The notes under the pieces were generated by a model. The model ran no database searches. It was given only the letters and a program-made list of their open reading frames with translations, and was not told where the DNA came from. A stretch of 64,000 nucleotides of DNA from NCBI RefSeq assembly GCF_014650175.1, contig NZ_BMUL01000013.1:1-64000 (forward strand), read 5' to 3'. Both the position numbers and the translations under genes were made by a program. The number at the start of each line of letters is the position of its first letter. Positions within the stretch are counted from its first letter, which is position 1. Shown here one piece after another: positions 25,100-35,441 of the stretch. The stretch comes from Streptomyces termitum (GTDB lineage: Bacteria; Actinomycetota; Actinomycetes; Streptomycetales; Streptomycetaceae).

Positions 25100-27451
25100 G
25101 TGGCAGTCAACACCAGTTCGACCCTGCCCCTGGCCCGCGTCCTCGACGGCGCGCGGACCGCCGCCCCGCACCGGCACGCCCTCGCCGTCCCCGCCGCCGC
25201 CGCGGCCCGCCCCGAGGCGTACGCCACCGCCGCCCTGGCCGCGCTCGTGCACCGCTACACCGGGGAGACCGAACTCCTCGTCGGCCGGCTCCGGCGCCCG
25301 GACGAGGACGGGACGGTCGCGATACGCGTGGCCGGCGACACCACCGCCGCCGCCCTCGTGGACGCCGCCGCCGGGGCCACCGCCCCCGAGGACGCCGGCA
25401 CCGGCCGCCCGCCGCACGCCGCCGTCGCCACCGCGGGCCGGCCCGAGCGGGCCCCCGCCGCCCTCACCCTGCTCCTCTCCGCCGAAGGAGGCTTCGAACT
25501 CCACCTGGACAGCGAGGAGTTCGACGAGCGGGCCGCCCTCCAGTACGCCCGCCACCTGGAGCGCGTCCTCGCCGCCCTCGCCGCCGACCCGGACGGCACC
25601 GTCCACGACATCGCCCTGCTCACCGAGGAGGAGACCCACCGCACCCTCGTCGAGTGGAACGACACCGAGGGCCCCGTCCCGGCCCCCTACTTCCACGAGC
25701 GGGTCGCCGAGCACGCCCGCCGCACCCCCGACGCCCTCGCCGTCATCCTCCCCGGCGTCCGCCTCACCTACCGCGAGCTCGACGAGCGGGCCAACCAGCT
25801 CGCCCACCGGCTGACCGCCCGCGGCGTCCGGCCCGGCGACCGGGTCGGCGTCTGCTTCCCGCGCTCCGCCGAGAGCCTGATCGCCCAGCTCGCCTGCTTC
25901 AAGCTGGCCTGTGCCGCGATCCTGCTGGACAGCGACTTCCCGGCCGAGCGCATCCGCTTCATGATCGAGGACGCCGGGGCCGCCGCCGTCCTCACCCTGG
26001 CCGCGCACGAGCCGAAGGTCGAGGGCCTCGCCCCGGTCCTCTCCCTCGACACCGACGACTGGCGCGAGGAGCCCGTCACCGGGGTCAGCGAGCCGGTCGG
26101 CCCCGACGACCTCATCCACATCTGCTACACCTCCGGCTCCACCGGCGCCCCCAAGGCCGTCATGGTCCGCTTCGGCGCGGCCCGCAACCTCATCCACAGC
26201 ATGGCCGAACTGTGCGGCATGGACGCCTCCTCGCAGGGCACCTGGCTGGCGGCCCCCGGCTACGGCATGATCGAGGTCGAGTGCTTCCCGGTCCTCGCCG
26301 TCGGCGGCACCGTGCACATCCCGGACGTCTCCGTCGTCGCCTCCGAGTACCGCCTCCAGGAGTGGTTCCTGCGCGAGGGCATCACCACCACCCTGCTCAT
26401 GAAGCCGATGGCCGAGCGGCTGTGGCGGCTGGAGTGGCCCGAGGACACCCCGCTGGAGAACATCCGGGTCTGCGGCGAGCGCATCCAGTCCTGGCCGCCG
26501 GCCGGCCTGCCCTTCCGCCTGATCAACCTGTACGGCTCCGCCGAGGCGACCGTCGTCGCCGCCTGCGACATCACCGAACTGGGGGAGCGGCTCGGCGCCG
26601 AGGGCCGCGAGCGCCGGCTGCCGCCGATCGGCCGCCCCACCACCAACGTCACCATCTACGTCCTCGACGAGGACTTCCGGCCGCTGCCGCCCGGCGTGGT
26701 CGGCGAGATCGGCATCGCCGGCGTCAGCCTCTCGGCCGGTTACCTGGGCCGCCCGGAGGCCACCGCCGAGAAGTGGATCGCCAACCCGATCGACCCGGCC
26801 CGGCACCCGGTCATGTACCGCACCGGCGACCTCGCCCGGTACTGGCCCGACGGCAGCATCGAGATCGTCGGCCGCACCGACAACCAGGTCAAGGTGCGCG
26901 GCAACCGCGTCCACCTCGGCGAGATCGAGGTCGTCCTCACCACCCTGCCCGGCGTGCGGCAGGCCGCCGTGCTGGCCCGCCAGGACGGCCAGGGCGACGT
27001 CCAGCTCACCGCCTACATCGAGCCCGGCGCCGGAGCCGCGCCCTCGGTCCGCGACGTGCGGCGCGGCCTCGGCCGCCGCCTGCCGGCCTTCATGGTCCCG
27101 GCGGCGTACGTCATCGGCGGCCTGCCCACCACCACCAACGGCAAGATCGACCGCACCGCGCTCCCCGAGCCGCCGCGCTCCCGCCCCGAGGTGGACACCG
27201 CCTACCAGGCCCCCGCCGGCCCGCTGGAGGAGTCCCTGCACGGGCTGTGGACCAAGACCCTGGAGCTGGACGGGGTCGGCGTGCTCGACAACTTCTTCGA
27301 CCTGGGCGGCGACTCGCTCCGGGCCGCCCGGCTGGCCGAACTGGTCCGCGAGCGGCACGGCGTGGAGCTCGAACTGGTCGACCTCTTCGACGAGCCGACG
27401 GTCCAGAAGATGGCCGAACTCGTCGCCCGGACGGTCGCCGCCGCCGGCTGA
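25100..27451 (+). CDS. NRPS: partial C remnant, adenylation and carrier domain
   Basis: 783 residues from GTG at 25100. Residues 1-165 look like the C-terminal tail of a condensation domain (FELHLDSEEFDERAALQYA) with no HHxxxDG motif. An adenylation domain follows: YTSGSTGAPKAVMV (A3), NLYGSAEATV (A5), YRTGDLARYWPDG (A7), GRTDNQVKVRGNRV (A8), and TTNGKIDR with the A10 Lys. A thiolation domain ends the protein, with Ser in DNFFDLGGDSLRAARL. The A4 stretch is GYGMIEVECFP rather than FDxSVWE, so the Asp that binds an alpha-amino group is missing. This points to an aryl or beta-amino substrate such as 3-hydroxyanthranilate. There is no release domain. It is the last gene before a strong terminator. 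Confidence 0.85.
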   Translation: MAVNTSSTLPLARVLDGARTAAPHRHALAVPAAAAARPEAYATAALAALVHRYTGETELLVGRLRRPDEDGTVAIRVAGDTTAAALVDAAAGATAPEDAGTGRPPHAAVATAGRPERAPAALTLLLSAEGGFELHLDSEEFDERAALQYARHLERVLAALAADPDGTVHDIALLTEEETHRTLVEWNDTEGPVPAPYFHERVAEHARRTPDALAVILPGVRLTYRELDERANQLAHRLTARGVRPGDRVGVCFPRSAESLIAQLACFKLACAAILLDSDFPAERIRFMIEDAGAAAVLTLAAHEPKVEGLAPVLSLDTDDWREEPVTGVSEPVGPDDLIHICYTSGSTGAPKAVMVRFGAARNLIHSMAELCGMDASSQGTWLAAPGYGMIEVECFPVLAVGGTVHIPDVSVVASEYRLQEWFLREGITTTLLMKPMAERLWRLEWPEDTPLENIRVCGERIQSWPPAGLPFRLINLYGSAEATVVAACDITELGERLGAEGRERRLPPIGRPTTNVTIYVLDEDFRPLPPGVVGEIGIAGVSLSAGYLGRPEATAEKWIANPIDPARHPVMYRTGDLARYWPDGSIEIVGRTDNQVKVRGNRVHLGEIEVVLTTLPGVRQAAVLARQDGQGDVQLTAYIEPGAGAAPSVRDVRRGLGRRLPAFMVPAAYVIGGLPTTTNGKIDRTALPEPPRSRPEVDTAYQAPAGPLEESLHGLWTKTLELDGVGVLDNFFDLGGDSLRAARLAELVRERHGVELELVDLFDEPTVQKMAELVARTVAAAG

Positions 27452-27484
27452 GCATCCCCCCTCGGCCCGCGACCGCGACCTGAG

Positions 27485-27516
27485 CAGTGGCCCCCACGCG
27501 CCCGTGGGGGCCACTG
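27485..27516. terminator. Strong terminator at the end of the benzoxazole-type cluster
   Basis: Perfect 14-bp stem (27485-27498 with 27503-27516) and CGCC loop, between the convergent NRPS and VOC genes. It marks the right boundary of the rightward operon. Confidence 0.88.
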
Positions 27517-27541
27517 CCGTGTGCCGGGCGCGGGCCGTGCG

Positions 27542-27955
27542 TCAGGGGCGGGCCGCCAGCATCTCCAGGTAGTGCTCGTTGTGCATGATCCCCAGGACGT
27601 TGCCGAAGGGATCGGTCACCGAGGCCGTGACGAAGCCGGGGCCGTACTCGGTCAGCGGCGTGTACGGCTCCGCCCCCAGGGCGAGCAGCCGGTCCAGGGC
27701 GCCCTTCACGTCGTCCACGTGCCAGTGGCCGATCGCCCCGCCCGGGACGTCGGGCAGACCGGGCGGCGCGAACCGCCGGTCGATGAGGCCCAGCTCGGTC
27801 TGGTGGTCGCCGACCCGGAACTCGTAGTAGGCGACCGGGCCGCCCTCGGCCGGGCTCTGGAAGTACGGCTCCACGCCGAGCAGTTCCACGTACCAGTCCT
27901 TGGCTGCTTCCACATCGTCCGCGTAGAAGTTGACGGTGGCGAGTCCTCGCAGCAT
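27542..27955 (-). CDS. VOC (glyoxalase/dioxygenase-fold) protein
   Basis: 137 residues with two beta-alpha-beta-beta-beta modules. The first begins LATVNFYADDVEAAKDWYVELLGVEP and the second begins with GAIGHWHVDDVKGALDRLLALGA. The ending (VTDPFGNVLGIMHNEHY) carries the usual Glu-side metal ligand. Members include bleomycin/fosfomycin resistance proteins and small oxygenases; nothing narrows the substrate. The gene is divergent from a WYL regulator, an arrangement very frequent in Streptomyces, and the palindrome between them is probably the operator. Confidence 0.82.
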   Translation of the reverse strand: MLRGLATVNFYADDVEAAKDWYVELLGVEPYFQSPAEGGPVAYYEFRVGDHQTELGLIDRRFAPPGLPDVPGGAIGHWHVDDVKGALDRLLALGAEPYTPLTEYGPGFVTASVTDPFGNVLGIMHNEHYLEMLAARP

Positions 27956-28003
27956 GGGGGGTTCCTTCCGTGCGTTCTCTGTACAGGTTCCATCTTCCGC
28001 TTC

Positions 28004-28028
28004 AAAGTGCTCACCTATGGAGCACTTT
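28004..28028. promoter_or_regulatory. Palindromic operator between VOC and WYL genes
   Basis: AAAGTGCTC (28004-28012) and GAGCACTTT (28020-28028) are perfect inverted arms around a 7-base spacer, 20 bases before the WYL start. A site for the YafY-type HTH of the adjacent regulator is inferred. Confidence 0.65.
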
Positions 28029-28047
28029 CCGAGAGAAGGCCGGAAAC

Positions 28048-29004
28048 ATGCGCGCTGACCGACTTGTCGCGGCCCTCATGCTGTTGCAGACCCGGGGCCG
28101 GACGACCGCCGCCGAGCTGGCCCGGGAGCTGGAGGTCTCCGTCGCCACCGCCCGCCGCGACCTGGAGGCGATGGCCGCCGCGGGCATACCGGTCTATCCG
28201 CAGCCGGGCCGGGGCGGCGGCTGGGCGCTGGTCGGCGGGGCCAGGACCGACCTCAGCGGCCTCTCCGCCACCGAGGCACAGGCGCTGTTCCTGCTGGTCG
28301 GCCCGGCCGCGGAGGTCTCCGGACCGGCCAAGGCGGCGCTGCGCAAGCTGCTGCGGGCGCTGCCGCGGACCTTCCGCGCCGACGCCGAGGCCGCGGCCGG
28401 CGCCACCGTGGTCGACCCCACCCCGTGGGGCGAGCGGGACCGGCGGCGGCCCGAGCTTGTCGACCGGCTCCAGCGGGCGGTGGTCCGCCGCCGCCGGGTC
28501 CGCCTCGTCTACACCGACGGCGCCCGGGAGCGAACCGAGCGGCTCGTCGACCCGTGGGGCCTGGTCGACAAGGACGACGCCTGGTACCTGATCGCCGGCA
28601 CCGAGCGGGGCCGCCGCACCTTCCGCGTCGACCGCGTCGAGGAGGCCGAGGAGAACGGCGAACCGGCCGAGCGGCCCGACGACTTCACCCTGGCCGAGGC
28701 GTGGCGGGAGGTCGTCGGGGACGTCGAGCGGCGGCGCGCCCGGACCTGGGCGACGGTCCTCGTCGACCCCCGCCACCTGGCCGTCCTCGGCGACCGCTTC
28801 GGCCGGCACTGCCACCCCGACGGCACGGCCGCCGACGGCCGGGCCCGGGTCCGGCTCGCCGCCCCCACCCCGCTCGACCTGGCCCGGAACCTGGCGGGCT
28901 GGGGCGGCCTGGTCGAGGTCCTCGAACCCGCCCCGGTCCGTGCGGAGCTGGGCCGCATCGGCGCCGAACTGGCCGCCCGGTACGCCGCCGGGCCCCGCCC
29001 GTGA
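28048..29004 (+). CDS. YafY-type HTH/WYL-domain regulator
   Basis: 318 residues from ATG at 28048 (MRADRLVAALMLLQTRG). The N-terminal winged HTH reads TTAAELARELEVSVATARRD. A WYL domain with the defining motif appears as DAWYLIAGTERG near residue 180, followed by the WCX-like C-terminal part. WYL domains bind ligands, often nucleotides or DNA ends. It is divergent from the VOC gene across the perfect palindrome described above, so autoregulation and control of the VOC gene are likely. The stop codon is inside the left arm of the downstream terminator hairpin. Confidence 0.87.
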   Translation: MRADRLVAALMLLQTRGRTTAAELARELEVSVATARRDLEAMAAAGIPVYPQPGRGGGWALVGGARTDLSGLSATEAQALFLLVGPAAEVSGPAKAALRKLLRALPRTFRADAEAAAGATVVDPTPWGERDRRRPELVDRLQRAVVRRRRVRLVYTDGARERTERLVDPWGLVDKDDAWYLIAGTERGRRTFRVDRVEEAEENGEPAERPDDFTLAEAWREVVGDVERRRARTWATVLVDPRHLAVLGDRFGRHCHPDGTAADGRARVRLAAPTPLDLARNLAGWGGLVEVLEPAPVRAELGRIGAELAARYAAGPRP

Positions 29005-29045
29005 CGACGGCCCCGCCCCTCCGGAGAGGGAACGGGGCCGTCGTC
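29003..29045. terminator. Bidirectional terminator overlapping the WYL stop codon
   Basis: A perfect 13-bp stem (29003-29015 and 29033-29045) separates the WYL gene from the convergent FAD monooxygenase. Confidence 0.8.
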
Positions 29046-29068
29046 GGGCGCGGGGCCGGGGGAGCGGG

Positions 29069-30286
29069 TCACGCGAGGGCGGGCTCCGGGGCCGCGGGGA
29101 CGGATTCCGGGGCCTCGGTGAAGGAGGTGCTGCCGTGCAGCCAGGCCACCGCCCCGCGCAGCTCCTCGGGGGAGAGCCCGGCGAGGAGCGCGTCGCGCTC
29201 GGCGGCCCCGGCCCCGGCCGGGTGGTAGAACCGCTCGCCCAGCATCCGCGCCGTCAGGGTGGTGCGGGCGGTGCGCTCCCGCCGCAGGGCGTTGTACTCC
29301 ACCAGCCGCTCCGGGACCCGGCGCGGGTCGCCGTCCAGCAGCCGGCCCAGCACCACCGCGTCCTCCAGGGCCATGCAGGCGCCCTGGGCGGCGTACTGGA
29401 GCATCGGGTGCGCGGCGTCGCCGAGCAGCGCCACCCGCCCGTCGGTCCACTCCTCGACCGGGTCCCGGTCGCACAGCACCCAGATCCGCCAGTCCCGCCC
29501 CAGCTCCAGCAGCCGCCGGGCCTTGGGGCACAGCCCGGGGAACTCGCCGAGCACCCGGCCGCGTTCGGCCGCCGCCCCGGCGATCTCCTCGCGCGCCCCG
29601 TCGTCGCGGGTGGCCGCGAGGTTGAGGAAGGCGCCGCCGCCGATCGGATAGTGCACGAAGTGCCAGCCCGGCCCCGCCCACAGGGCGACGGCCTTCTGCC
29701 GCAGCTCCGGCGGCACCTCCGCCATCGGGATCACCGACCGGTAGATGGTGTGCCCCGAGACGCGCGGCCCGCCGTCGCCGACGAGCTGCGCCCGGACCGC
29801 CGAGCGCAGCCCGTCGGCGCCGACCAGCACGTCGGCGGAGAAGACCGCGCCGTCCTGGGTGAGCGCCGTCACCCGGTCCCCGGCCCGCCGGTAGCCGGAC
29901 ACCCGGTGCCCGGCCAGCAGCTCCACCCCCGCCTCGCGGCAGCCGTCGAGGAGCGCCCGGTGCAGGTCGCCCCGGTGGACCACGGCGTACGGGCCGCCGA
30001 ACCGGGCCCGGTAGGCGCCGGCCAGCTCCAGGGCGGCCAGCCGCCGCCCCGACGTGCCGTCCAGGAGGCGCAGTTCGTCGATGAAGTCGGCCCGCTCCGC
30101 CACCCGGTCGCGGACGCCGAGCACGCCGAGGGCATGGAAGGCGTTGGGCGCCAGCTGGATGCCCGCGCCGATCTCCGAGAACTCCGGCCGGCCCTCCAGG
30201 ACCGTCACCCGGTGTCCGGCCCGCGCCTGGGCCAGCGCGGCGGCGAGTCCGCCGATGCCGCCCCCCGCGACGAGTACGTGTGTCAT
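29069..30286 (-). CDS. FAD-dependent aromatic monooxygenase (salicylate/3-hydroxybenzoate hydroxylase type)
   Basis: 405 residues from ATG at 30286. The dinucleotide fold is VLVAGGGIGGLAAALAQA, the GAGIQLAPNAFHAL block is typical of the salicylate hydroxylase/3-hydroxybenzoate 6-hydroxylase group, the DG motif is DVLVGADGLRSAVR and the GD motif is RVALLGDAAHPMLQYAAQG. It should hydroxylate a phenolic acid with NAD(P)H and O2. It lies beside a cluster that makes salicylate and 3-hydroxyanthranilate, but on the opposite strand and beyond a terminator. It could tailor or degrade those acids, or serve the LysW cluster to the right. The C-terminal 25 residues are Ala/Pro-rich. Confidence 0.87.
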   Translation of the reverse strand: MTHVLVAGGGIGGLAAALAQARAGHRVTVLEGRPEFSEIGAGIQLAPNAFHALGVLGVRDRVAERADFIDELRLLDGTSGRRLAALELAGAYRARFGGPYAVVHRGDLHRALLDGCREAGVELLAGHRVSGYRRAGDRVTALTQDGAVFSADVLVGADGLRSAVRAQLVGDGGPRVSGHTIYRSVIPMAEVPPELRQKAVALWAGPGWHFVHYPIGGGAFLNLAATRDDGAREEIAGAAAERGRVLGEFPGLCPKARRLLELGRDWRIWVLCDRDPVEEWTDGRVALLGDAAHPMLQYAAQGACMALEDAVVLGRLLDGDPRRVPERLVEYNALRRERTARTTLTARMLGERFYHPAGAGAAERDALLAGLSPEELRGAVAWLHGSTSFTEAPESVPAAPEPALA

Positions 30287-30357
30287 CGCCTGCTCCTCTT
30301 CTCCTGGTTCCTGGTTCCTGTGCGGTGGTGGGTGCGGGCCGGGCCCGGGAAGCACCG

Positions 30358-30393
30358 CGGCGGCCGGCCCCGTCGCCACGGGGCCGGCCGCCG
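30358..30393. terminator. Terminator after the DHA2 exporter
   Basis: Perfect 16-bp GC-rich stem (30358-30373 with 30378-30393) with a CGCC loop, 21 bases past the leftward exporter stop. It sits ahead of the monooxygenase gene, so the two are probably partly uncoupled. Confidence 0.8.
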
Positions 30394-30413
30394 GGAGCCG
30401 GGCCGGGTGGTGC

Positions 30414-31871
30414 CTACTTGGCGGCGGCCGTCGCGGGGGCGGCGGCCGGAGCCTTCTGCGGGGCGGCGGCGGCCGGGGCCGCGGCGGCGACGGCGGTGCG
30501 CCGCAGACCGAGGACCGAGACCGCGACGATCGCGACGGAGAGGGCGGTGGTGAACCAGAAGGCGCCCTGGAAGCCGCCCACCGGGATGGCCGCGGCGGTG
30601 CCGTGGACCACACCGGCCAGGGCGACGCCGACGGCGAGGCAGAGGCCGACGCCGAGCTGGCGGCTGGAGTTGAACAGACCGGAGGCCAGACCCATCTGCG
30701 GGCCGCTGACGCCGCTGGTGCCGGCGATGGCGGTGGCGATCATCATGACGGTCACGCCGAGGCCGAGCAGCACGCCGCCGGGCAGCACGCCGAGCAGGTA
30801 CGAGCTGTCCGCCGTCACCCGGGCCAGCAGGCCCGAACCGATCGCGAGCAGCACGCCGCCGGCGATGAGCACGTTGCGGGCGCCGAGCCGGTGGGTGAGC
30901 TTGACGACCGGCAGGCTGAACAGGAAGACCACGAACGCCTGCGGGAAGAAGCCCATGCTCGCCTTGAGCGCGGAGTACCCGAGCACCTGCTGCATGTACA
31001 TGGTGATGAAGAAGGTGGACACCGACATCACGCCGCCGGACAGGAACGCGATCCCGTTGCCCGCCGACAGCGCCCGGTTGCGGAAGATGGAGAGCGGGAC
31101 GAGCGGCTGGGCGACCTTGGTCTGCACGATCAGGAAGGCGATCAGCAGGACCGCGCCGCCGCCCAGGGCGGTGAGGACGGGGGTCGCGCCCCAGCCCTTG
31201 TCGGAGGCCGCGGTGAGACCGTAGGTGAGGGCGCACATCGCCGAGGTGACCAGGACCGCGCCGGGCAGGTCCAGGCTGGTGGAGCGGGTGGCCCGGTGGT
31301 CGGCGGTCAGGCGCTTGGCGGCCAGGGCGACGAGCAGGACGCCGACCGGGACGTTGACGAGCATGACGGCGCGCCAGGTGAGGTACTCGGTGAGCAGACC
31401 GCCCGCGACGACACCGCCGGTGAAGCCGGCCGAGGAGACCGCGCCGAAGACGCCCATCGCCTTCACGCGCTCCGGACCCTCCGGGAAGCCGCCGGCGATC
31501 ATCGCCAGGACCGCCGGGGAGACCGCCGCCGCCGACAGGCCCTGCACGGCGCGCGCCAGGACGAGCAGCCACGGCTCGTGGGCGAGGCCGCCGGCCAGCG
31601 AGGCGAGGGTGAAGACGGCCAGGCCGCCCACGAACATCCGCTTGCGCCCGAAGACGTCACCGGCCCGCCCGCCCAGCAGCAGGAAGCCGCCGTAGAAGAG
31701 GGCGTAGGCGCCGACGACCCACTGGAGGCCGCCGGCCGAGAAGTCCAGGTCGCGCTGCATGGCGGCCAGGGCGACGTTCACGATGGCGAAGTCGAGCACG
31801 AGCATGAACTGCGCCGCGCACAGCAGGAGGAGCGGCGGCCGGGCGCCGGCCGCGGCGTTGGTGCTGGTCAT
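30414..31871 (-). CDS. MFS exporter, DHA2 (14-TMS) family
   Basis: 485 residues. Motif D1-like LDFAIVNVALAAM lies in helix 1, GGRAGDVFGRKRM (motif A) in the first cytoplasmic loop, and about 14 hydrophobic segments follow. The C-terminal 30 residues are an Ala/Pro-rich tail (about KAPAAAPATAAAK) predicted to be cytoplasmic. It belongs to the EmrB/LfrA-like drug exporters and is the most obvious self-protection pump for either cluster. It is divergent from a CGNR regulator only 74 bp away, which probably controls it. Confidence 0.9.
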   Translation of the reverse strand: MTSTNAAAGARPPLLLLCAAQFMLVLDFAIVNVALAAMQRDLDFSAGGLQWVVGAYALFYGGFLLLGGRAGDVFGRKRMFVGGLAVFTLASLAGGLAHEPWLLVLARAVQGLSAAAVSPAVLAMIAGGFPEGPERVKAMGVFGAVSSAGFTGGVVAGGLLTEYLTWRAVMLVNVPVGVLLVALAAKRLTADHRATRSTSLDLPGAVLVTSAMCALTYGLTAASDKGWGATPVLTALGGGAVLLIAFLIVQTKVAQPLVPLSIFRNRALSAGNGIAFLSGGVMSVSTFFITMYMQQVLGYSALKASMGFFPQAFVVFLFSLPVVKLTHRLGARNVLIAGGVLLAIGSGLLARVTADSSYLLGVLPGGVLLGLGVTVMMIATAIAGTSGVSGPQMGLASGLFNSSRQLGVGLCLAVGVALAGVVHGTAAAIPVGGFQGAFWFTTALSVAIVAVSVLGLRRTAVAAAAPAAAAPQKAPAAAPATAAAK

Positions 31872-31945
31872 GATGTTCCTTTCATGGGGGGTGTGATGAA
31901 CGTGGGGGATACCGGCGCGTCCGATGGGCCGGTAGGGTCCGTGGG

Positions 31946-32542
31946 ATGACCGAACCCCAGCGCGTGCGTCAGCCGGGCGACCGCGAGGTGGCCCCGGGCC
32001 GGCTCGCCCTGGTGCAGTCCTTCGTCAACAGCGTCAACGTCGAGTTCGGACCGGACGCGTTCGCGTCCGTGCCCGCCCTGGTCCGGTGGATGGAGCGGAA
32101 CGGCTTCCCCGCGGGGGCCGGGGCCCCCACCGAGGCCGACCGCGCGGAGGCGGTCGCGGTACGGGAGGCGCTGCGCGCCCTGATGCGGGCGAACAACGGC
32201 GCCGGGGACGACCCGGAGGCCCGCGCCCTGATCGAGCGCGTCGCCGCCGGCTGCCCGCTGGTCCTGGGCTTCGGCGCGGACGGCGCCCCCGGACTCCGGC
32301 CGGCCGGCACCGGCACCCGCGGCATGATCGCCCGGGTCCTCGGCATCGTCGTCGAGGCCGTCCACGAGGGCACCTGGCCGCGGCTGAAGTCCTGCCACGA
32401 GCACCGCTGCGAATGGGCCTTCTACGACCGGGCCCGCAACCGCAGCGGCCGCTGGTGCTCCATGGCCGTCTGCGGCACCCGCTCCAAGATGCAGGTCTAC
32501 CGCCAGGGGCGGCGCGCCGCCGCGTCCGCCGGCGCCCGCTGA
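31946..32542 (+). CDS. CGNR zinc-finger regulator with ABATE-like domain
   Basis: 198 residues. The N-terminal 120 residues correspond to the putative stress-induced regulator domain (LALVQSFVNSVNVEFG, then an acidic helix with EAVAVREALRALMRAN). The C-terminus is the CGNR finger: CHEHRCEWAFYDRARN, then WCSMAVCGTRSKMQVYR. Cys and His spacing supports zinc binding; the signature reads CGTR instead of CGNR. Members are transcription factors often next to exporters. It is divergent from the DHA2 exporter, its likely target. Confidence 0.85.
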   Translation: MTEPQRVRQPGDREVAPGRLALVQSFVNSVNVEFGPDAFASVPALVRWMERNGFPAGAGAPTEADRAEAVAVREALRALMRANNGAGDDPEARALIERVAAGCPLVLGFGADGAPGLRPAGTGTRGMIARVLGIVVEAVHEGTWPRLKSCHEHRCEWAFYDRARNRSGRWCSMAVCGTRSKMQVYRQGRRAAASAGAR

Positions 32543-32616
32543 CAGCAGGGCCGCGACCGACCGGACGGCGTCCGCCGACCGTAACGCCCCCGCCGGGACC
32601 TCGGCCGCCGGGGCGG

Positions 32617-33758
32617 TCACGGCGCGTGCTCCTTGCCGAGCAGCAGCCGGGCCACGGTCAGCTTGGTGGCCGCCGCGGTGCCGTCCGCGAGCTGGAGGCC
32701 GATGACGTCCCGCAGCCGCTGGGCCACCGGACCGTCCTCGCTCCACCCCTGGTGGCCCAGGGTCAGCAGGGCCTGGTGCACGGCCTCCACCGCCGCCTTC
32801 GGGGCCCACCACTTGGCCATGTTCGACGGGATGCGGGGGTCCTCGCCCTCGTCCGCCCGCCACAGCGCCTCGAAGCACACCAGCCGCGCCGCGTGCATCA
32901 GGGTGGTGTGCTCCACCAGCGGGAAGACCACCGACTGGAAGCGGCTGATGGGCTGCCCGAAGGCGGTCCGCTCCGAGGCGTGCGCGTACGCCGCCGCCAG
33001 CGCCGCGTCCGCGACGCCGATGGCCATCAGCGCGATCAGCGCCCGGGACACCCCGAAGCCGCGCATCACCGCCGCGAAGCCGCCGCCGACCGCCCCGACC
33101 AGGTCCTGGGGGCCGACCCGCAGCCCGTCGAAGAGGAGCCGGCCCCGGCCGCCGGAGCGGCAGCCCAGGTCGGTCAGCCGCTCCTTGCGGACGTGCTCGC
33201 CGTCCACCCGGACGTAGAAGGCGCTGATGCCGTGCGCGCCCTCGCCGCCGGTCCGCGCGAAGACCAGCGCGTGGGTGGCGTACGCGGTCACCATGATCGA
33301 GGTCTTCTCGCCGGACAGGATCCAGCCGTCGCCGTCGGGCTCGGCCCGCATGCCGATGCCCGCCGCGTCCGTGCCGTGCCCCGGCTCGGTCAGGGCCAGC
33401 GCCACCAGCGCCTCGCCCCGCGCGATCGGCGGCAGCCACCGCTCCAGCTGCTCCGGGGCGCCGCTGGCGGCCAGCACCCCGCCGATGAGCGCCGCGTTGA
33501 GCACCGGGAAGCACACCGACAGGTCGGCCGCCGCCAGCTTCTCCAGCGCGATGCCCGCGCTCACGGCGTCCAGACCGAGACCGCCGTACGCCTCCGGGAC
33601 GCGCAGCGCGAACAGGCCGGCCTCCGCCATGTCCCCGATCAGCTCCGGGTGGTAGGCCCCGCGCCGGTCGTTCTCCCGCCGGTGCGGCGCCACCCGCTCC
33701 TCGGCGAAGGCCCCTATGCGCTTGCCGAGCTCCTCCTGCTCCGCGGTGAAGCCGAAGT

Positions 33759-33762
<4 letters not shown>
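32617..33762 (-). CDS. Acyl-CoA dehydrogenase-like flavoprotein
   Basis: 381 residues from ATG at 33762, overlapping the upstream ligase stop by ATGA. N-terminal helical domain (FTAEQEELGKRIGAFAEERV), FAD-contacting ALTEPGHGTDAAG, middle beta domain (LSGEKTSIMVTAYATHALVFAR) and C-terminal helices (SERTAFGQPISRFQSV). The usual base in the EGT motif is Asp (LADGT). Enzymes of this fold desaturate acyl thioesters at alpha-beta, or act as oxidases. It is the last gene of a leftward operon with an AMP ligase and two transketolase subunits. Alpha-beta desaturation of an activated amino acid would fit azinomycin-like chemistry, but this is inference. Confidence 0.87.

Positions 33763-35437
<1,675 letters not shown>

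Positions 35438-35441
<4 letters not shown>

Noticed and set aside
32543..32616. Terminator between the CGNR and acyl-CoA dehydrogenase genes
   Set aside because: Only an imperfect GC-rich inverted repeat could be drawn; not strong enough to annotate.
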